Part shown: one piece after another, positions 59,601-64,000 of the stretch
Position numbering within the stretch: position 1 is the first letter of the stretch
How the letters are laid out: every line of letters starts with the position of its first letter
From: Oreocharis arfaki
Taxonomy: Eukaryota > Chordata > Aves > Passeriformes > Paramythiidae
NCBI GenBank assembly: GCA_013398015.1
Contig: VZRR01012428.1
Location: 185,253 to 249,252 of the forward strand
Direction of reading: 5' to 3'
DNA length: 64,000 nucleotides
The notes under the pieces: generated by a model
What the model saw: only the letters and a program-made list of their open reading frames with translations
Database searches by the model: none
What the model was told of the DNA's origin: nothing
Program-made: the position numbers and the translations under genes

Positions 59601-62600
59601 GGCTTGTTGGGTTTTTTTCCTAAAAATAAAATAAAATCAAACAAAAACAAAACAAAACAAACAAACAAACAAAAACCCCCCAAAAAACAAAACACAAACG
59701 CTGAGCTTTTTTTTTTTCAAGATCACAAAGAAAATTAAGGTACAGTTTGGGGCTTTTGGGTTCATTACTTGTCAACTACATATAAACATGAAGATCATTT
59801 TATCATCACTCTGAGATGACCATAAGCTATCTGTCAATTACACAAATATAAAACAAAGTTACAGAAAATGATGTAGAGTTAAATTTAACATGCTATTGTT
59901 GTAGTTCCGGTTTTACCTGAACTTTTGAAAAACATATACTGACCATTTACCATGTGCAAACTGGGCAACAGCTACAGTGGATTAATTCTAGAGTGTTATG
60001 ATTCAGTATTTCATATTCAAATATTAATTTCATCAGTAAGAAATGCATATGTCCTTTTTCCCCATATAAAAACACAGACACAAAGCTCTAGTCTGTGCTA
60101 AGCTGAAAGCAGTGCAGCCAAACAACTTCTTCCTCAGAACCCAAAGTTTTGGCAGGCAGCATCTTTTTATACTATTACCAGTAAATACCAAACTAAAAGA
60201 ACAGACCTTGGCTATATGGTAACTGCTAAAACCCATTTTCAAGAGAGTGCAGAAGTGGAAGAAAAAAACCCAACTAAAGCTTGTAAGAAGCTTTAAAGTT
60301 TCCAAAACAACCACCTCTAAACTCCTTTAAATGGAAGTGACTATATCATATATTGTTCTAAGGTAGAGGAGGGGCTACAATTCATCTTTTGAAGATCAGG
60401 TGATAGCCTGAATACATCCATGTAAACTGAACACAGAGCAAATACAGCTACACCTATGTAACACCGTCCCATATATAACTAAGAGTTGGATACTAATTCC
60501 AAGTTCTGTACTATTGTTTGCTTTTACAACACTAGAACCTTTCTCTATCCTCAGAAAAAACAACAATCCTGTCATGAACTTGTTTTTCAGATGTCCTTTG
60601 CATTTAACCCAACTCCTACCCCCACACGAAAGCCTGTCTTTCTAAGCACTTGTTCCTCTTCTCTCCCAGTACTCCACGACCATTCTAACAGTACTATTTT
60701 TAGTGCTATTTGTGTTAAGATTTTACATTTCTTATCACAAACAAAATACAGGTGCCATCAGCACAACACTATCTAAACATTATCTACTATCTATAAACTA
60801 TCTAAACATCAGGCTACTGAAATTTGGGAAACTTCACAAAAATAAAAGACAGTACAAACAACTGAAATCTTAAAAACACATAGCATGATACTGAACAAAT
60901 CACAGCAATTTAAATCCCTCTAAGTTTCAAACTTATCCAAACACTAAGACAAAATACACAACTTAAGGATTCTTAATGATTATCCTCACTTCTGTATTTG
61001 CCTCTACTGATTACCTCAGCAAAATTTATTCCTTCTTATTTGCTGATGTAAGACACCCAAGTCAGAATCCTGAAACACTACTGGTCATCACACCATCTGG
61101 TTAACCAGCTGGAGCTAAATCCATGGAGCTCAAACTCGACTGTGTCCAGATTCAGAGAAACTCTGTTGAGGGGTTTTGCTTCTTTTGAAGCTTCCTTCAA
61201 CAACGAGTGACTGGCAATTTAGACTGAAGTTTCTAGCTTAATGCTAACACCATCACTCCAGATGAAGTTTCAAAACTCTAGGCAGGAAACATCAATGAAG
61301 TCCGTGCAAATCAGTTACTGAAGAACATATGTTTTAAATGGTTAAGACAATAAAGCTGTCCTTCCTGAACGTAAGTTTCACTATCTAGCAGAATATCACT
61401 GGACCATTCAAACCAAGAATTAAGTCTTCAACTGTCAGTATGAGATGTTCAATATACACAAAACTGATTTGAACACAGCTATTGGAGCATCAGCAAGCAA
61501 CAGGGCTACAGAAGAGACTCATCTATGGCAAAAGGAAGATCATTCATACACATCATGCTAACCTCAGACTCTCTCCTGAGCTCTCTGGCTCTTCTGTTTG
61601 CACAGAATAGGGAAGGCAGCATGTGCAAACGTAAACCCATCCACAATATTCTTACTAACACAGCTGAAGGAGAATTTTCTCAAGTTTAAAGAAAAGAAAG
61701 TGCTAATGAGCTGCACAGGAAGCAGCTGAACCAAAAATTATTTTTATTGCTATGCTGGAGACAAAAAAGAGCAATTTAAGAAATTCAGTAAGGCTGAATC
61801 AAAAGATAACAGGGAGTATAAACCAAAAACTAGGAATCCCACAAAGTGTTTCACTATTAAGAGATTAATTTGTCTCAGTGGTGAAATCTGCTCAGCCCAA
61901 AATAACCGGGTTTCCAAGTTCTGTGCAGTACCTCTACATCAACAGGTATAAACTCAGTCCTTTTTTAGAGCGATACTGGAAAACTGAAAGCTATTGCAAA
62001 ACTACATATCCTTGGCATCTAATAAATTAATCCTCAATACAGATTTTTATATTAATTGTTTCTCAACTAAAAAAGCTATCACTTTATGCTATGGCAACTA
62101 TTCTTCTAAAGTCAGTCTGGTGCTTTGCAAAGTTAAGAATAATTCAATTCCTTTCCTAACAGCCTATACAACTCTCAACTCTCTCTGTTCAGAAACGCAC
62201 TACTTATCCATTCCCAAACAGCACAAGCCACTTTAAATACAGTGCTGTACTTCTGGCATGTAAGTTGACAGTCTCTAATTAAAAGTGAAGAAAACAATAA
62301 CGTTGCGTATGTCTACGGCAAAGTTCAGTGAAAGAAAAAATGAAAAGTCTTACTTCAGAAGTGAGAATCTGCTTGACTGTCCACTGGAAAGAATAATTCT
62401 TAATGACATTCCAAAACTTTAATACAGAAGTTACCAATACTTAAAACTTACAGATCTTATGGCACTTCTAAATGTTCATGTACATGACTCAATGCACTTT
62501 TCCACTTCTGGTTACAGAAAAAACCAAAACATATCAAAAGTGTTTTGCAATGAATTCAGCAGACACAGACGTTCAGCAGCTTACCAAGTTGGAGGGTTAG

Positions 62601-64000
62601 AAAACCCCAGGTTACATGAAAAGACTACATCATCACTCACATAAACATACATGAACAGCTCAGTGAGCTCCATTCTTCCCTGGCATATTATGTTTCAGAT
62701 AAAGCACAGGAACAATCTGTACCTAACCATGCACTAAAATATATGTTTATGACAGGGGAAGTAGTCATCTTTGTTTCTAATCAGCTTTTTTGTCAAAGAC
62801 TTCTTCCTTATACAGCTGCTAGCTGCTATTCCCACATAAGAATTTTGACAAAAAGTCACCTTTCTTGGATAAATTTTAATGTTTAAAAAAATACTAAATG
62901 TGTCTGCAAACTCCAGATACCAGCATCAGCAGTCTTACTACTGATGTACCAAGCACAGAAAGAATTTGCTTGGTTTTACACTTTTGTACCATACTGTTAC
63001 TAAACATACACACAGCCCAATATGAACACTGGTGTACAGCTCTGGAGAACCTGGAACTTCCAAATCAAGAATAATGACAACCCCTGGTTGTATGGGAGAT
63101 CAGTTTTGACAAGGCCTGTCAATTGTAAACACCAGGGTTCAAAATGAAGTTTGAATGACATATTGAAAGGAACAATTTGTCCCCATGAAAGTCTGGCAGT
63201 AATATAGGGTTGTTCCACTTTCACTCAAAAAGATTATCGACCAGAAGACAGAACCAACTGGAAAGAATTATAGAGGAAAAAAAACCTTCCCAAGCTGCCT
63301 CTTTCCTCTAAAAGTCGAAGGCATCACTCCAGAAACTCAAGAATTAGCATTACAGGCATTTCTACTTACTAGCATTATAATACTCACTTTTAAGTCTTGA
63401 CTGGATGATAGCAAATCAACAATGTCAAACATACAAATAACAGAACAAATGCATAAACTGAGAAGGCTTCATTTTTGCTAACTACAATACACCTGCTGTA
63501 CTAGTTAAGTTGCCAAGTAATGTTTATACTGAAAATAGCAAAATATTGGTGCAATTGTAACTATGTATTGTTATTTAAGAGTTTCTATTTAAAGTATCAT
63601 AGACACCCACCTCAAGGAAATTATCAAATCATTCCAAATCTTTCAAAGTTGAAGGTCGTTATTATTACAACTCATAAAAGCAGCCCAAACTTTCAAATGT
63701 TGTTACTAAGCATCTGGAATTTATGGAGTCACAACAAAATAAACTAAGAATGAAAGCAAGTAGAATAAACACCCTCCCATTTTCCTGAGGCTGAAAAGCC
63801 TAGCCAACTTCAAAGCCGACTTTTGGTAACTTTTCTTGGCCATAATGAACATGTGCAAAACTTATCTATAAGGACATTGGTGCTTTATTATACAAGCATT
63901 AGAACCTACTTGGCATAGCCATTTTCCTCCCTGCATTCACCCACGGGTCCTTTCCCTGCCCTAAACCCCTTCAGATGAGTTTCTATCATGTTATTTACCC
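56683..64000 (-). other. PAPOLA: PAPOLA intron 1, 3' portion (runs off the window)
   Basis: At least 7.3 kb of intron 1. There is no CpG island, no exon 1 and no nested gene by the end of the window. A (CAAA)n-like low-complexity tract lies at 59630-59700, and A-rich runs occur near 57428 and 57462. The rest is AT-rich DNA with nothing identifiable. Confidence 0.7.
59630..59700 (+). repeat. (CAAA)n-type low-complexity tract
   Basis: Repeated AAAC and AAAAC units followed by a short C run. It is a simple repeat in intron 1, U/G-rich in the transcript. Confidence 0.85.

Noticed and set aside
63900..64000. Possible PAPOLA promoter or exon 1 near the window end
   Set aside because: C-rich but no CpG island, no Met-Pro-Phe start followed by a donor; exon 1 must be further out.
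1..64000. tRNA genes, CRISPR arrays, operons
   Set aside because: No cloverleaf with A/B boxes recognised by eye, no spaced identical repeats, and the sequence is eukaryotic.

Overview
This window is vertebrate nuclear DNA, almost certainly from a bird. It holds two CR1 LINE remnants of avian type and one LTR-like insertion, repeat density is low, and no mammalian-type SINE is recognisable. The one supported protein-coding gene is PAPOLA (canonical nuclear poly(A) polymerase alpha). It lies on the minus strand and fills roughly the right two thirds of the window. I reconstructed 21 coding exons (exons 2 to 22) with every reading phase consistent and every complete intron GT-AG. Exon 1, expected to encode only Met-Pro-Phe, lies beyond base 64000, so the gene is 5'-incomplete here and intron 1 exceeds 7.3 kb.

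Layout. Bases 1 to about 21.6 kb are intergenic DNA 3' of PAPOLA. By vertebrate synteny this is the PAPOLA-VRK1 interval, and no part of VRK1 is visible. It has no supportable gene. It does hold a candidate solo LTR (15085-15564), a POU-factor MORE-like site, a CRE plus TATA-box promoter-like pair, two homeodomain-type palindromes, a few GC/CpG-richer blocks and a 10-N gap inside poly-A. From about 21.6 to 23.7 kb is the PAPOLA 3' UTR, with a likely distal AATAAA at 21627-21632 (minus strand). From 23709 to 56682 are coding exons 22 down to 2. From 56683 to 64000 is intron 1 sequence.

The reconstructed protein is about 738 residues if exon 1 adds eight coding nucleotides; human PAPOLA is 745. 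All expected parts are intact: the nucleotidyltransferase triad (D112, D114, D166; D113, D115 and D167 in the bovine enzyme), the central domain with ATP-contact residues, the RNA-binding domain, NLS1 and NLS2, the Ser/Thr/Pro-rich tail and the C-terminal peptide that mediates regulation by splicing and U1 factors.

I found no unknown gene system. The most checkable surprises are regulatory: a perfect 15-bp hairpin 15 nt past the 5' splice site of exon 16, a tandem NAGNAG acceptor at exon 20, a long U-rich tract against the exon 9 donor, and a CPE-like element upstream of the poly(A) signal of the poly(A) polymerase mRNA itself.
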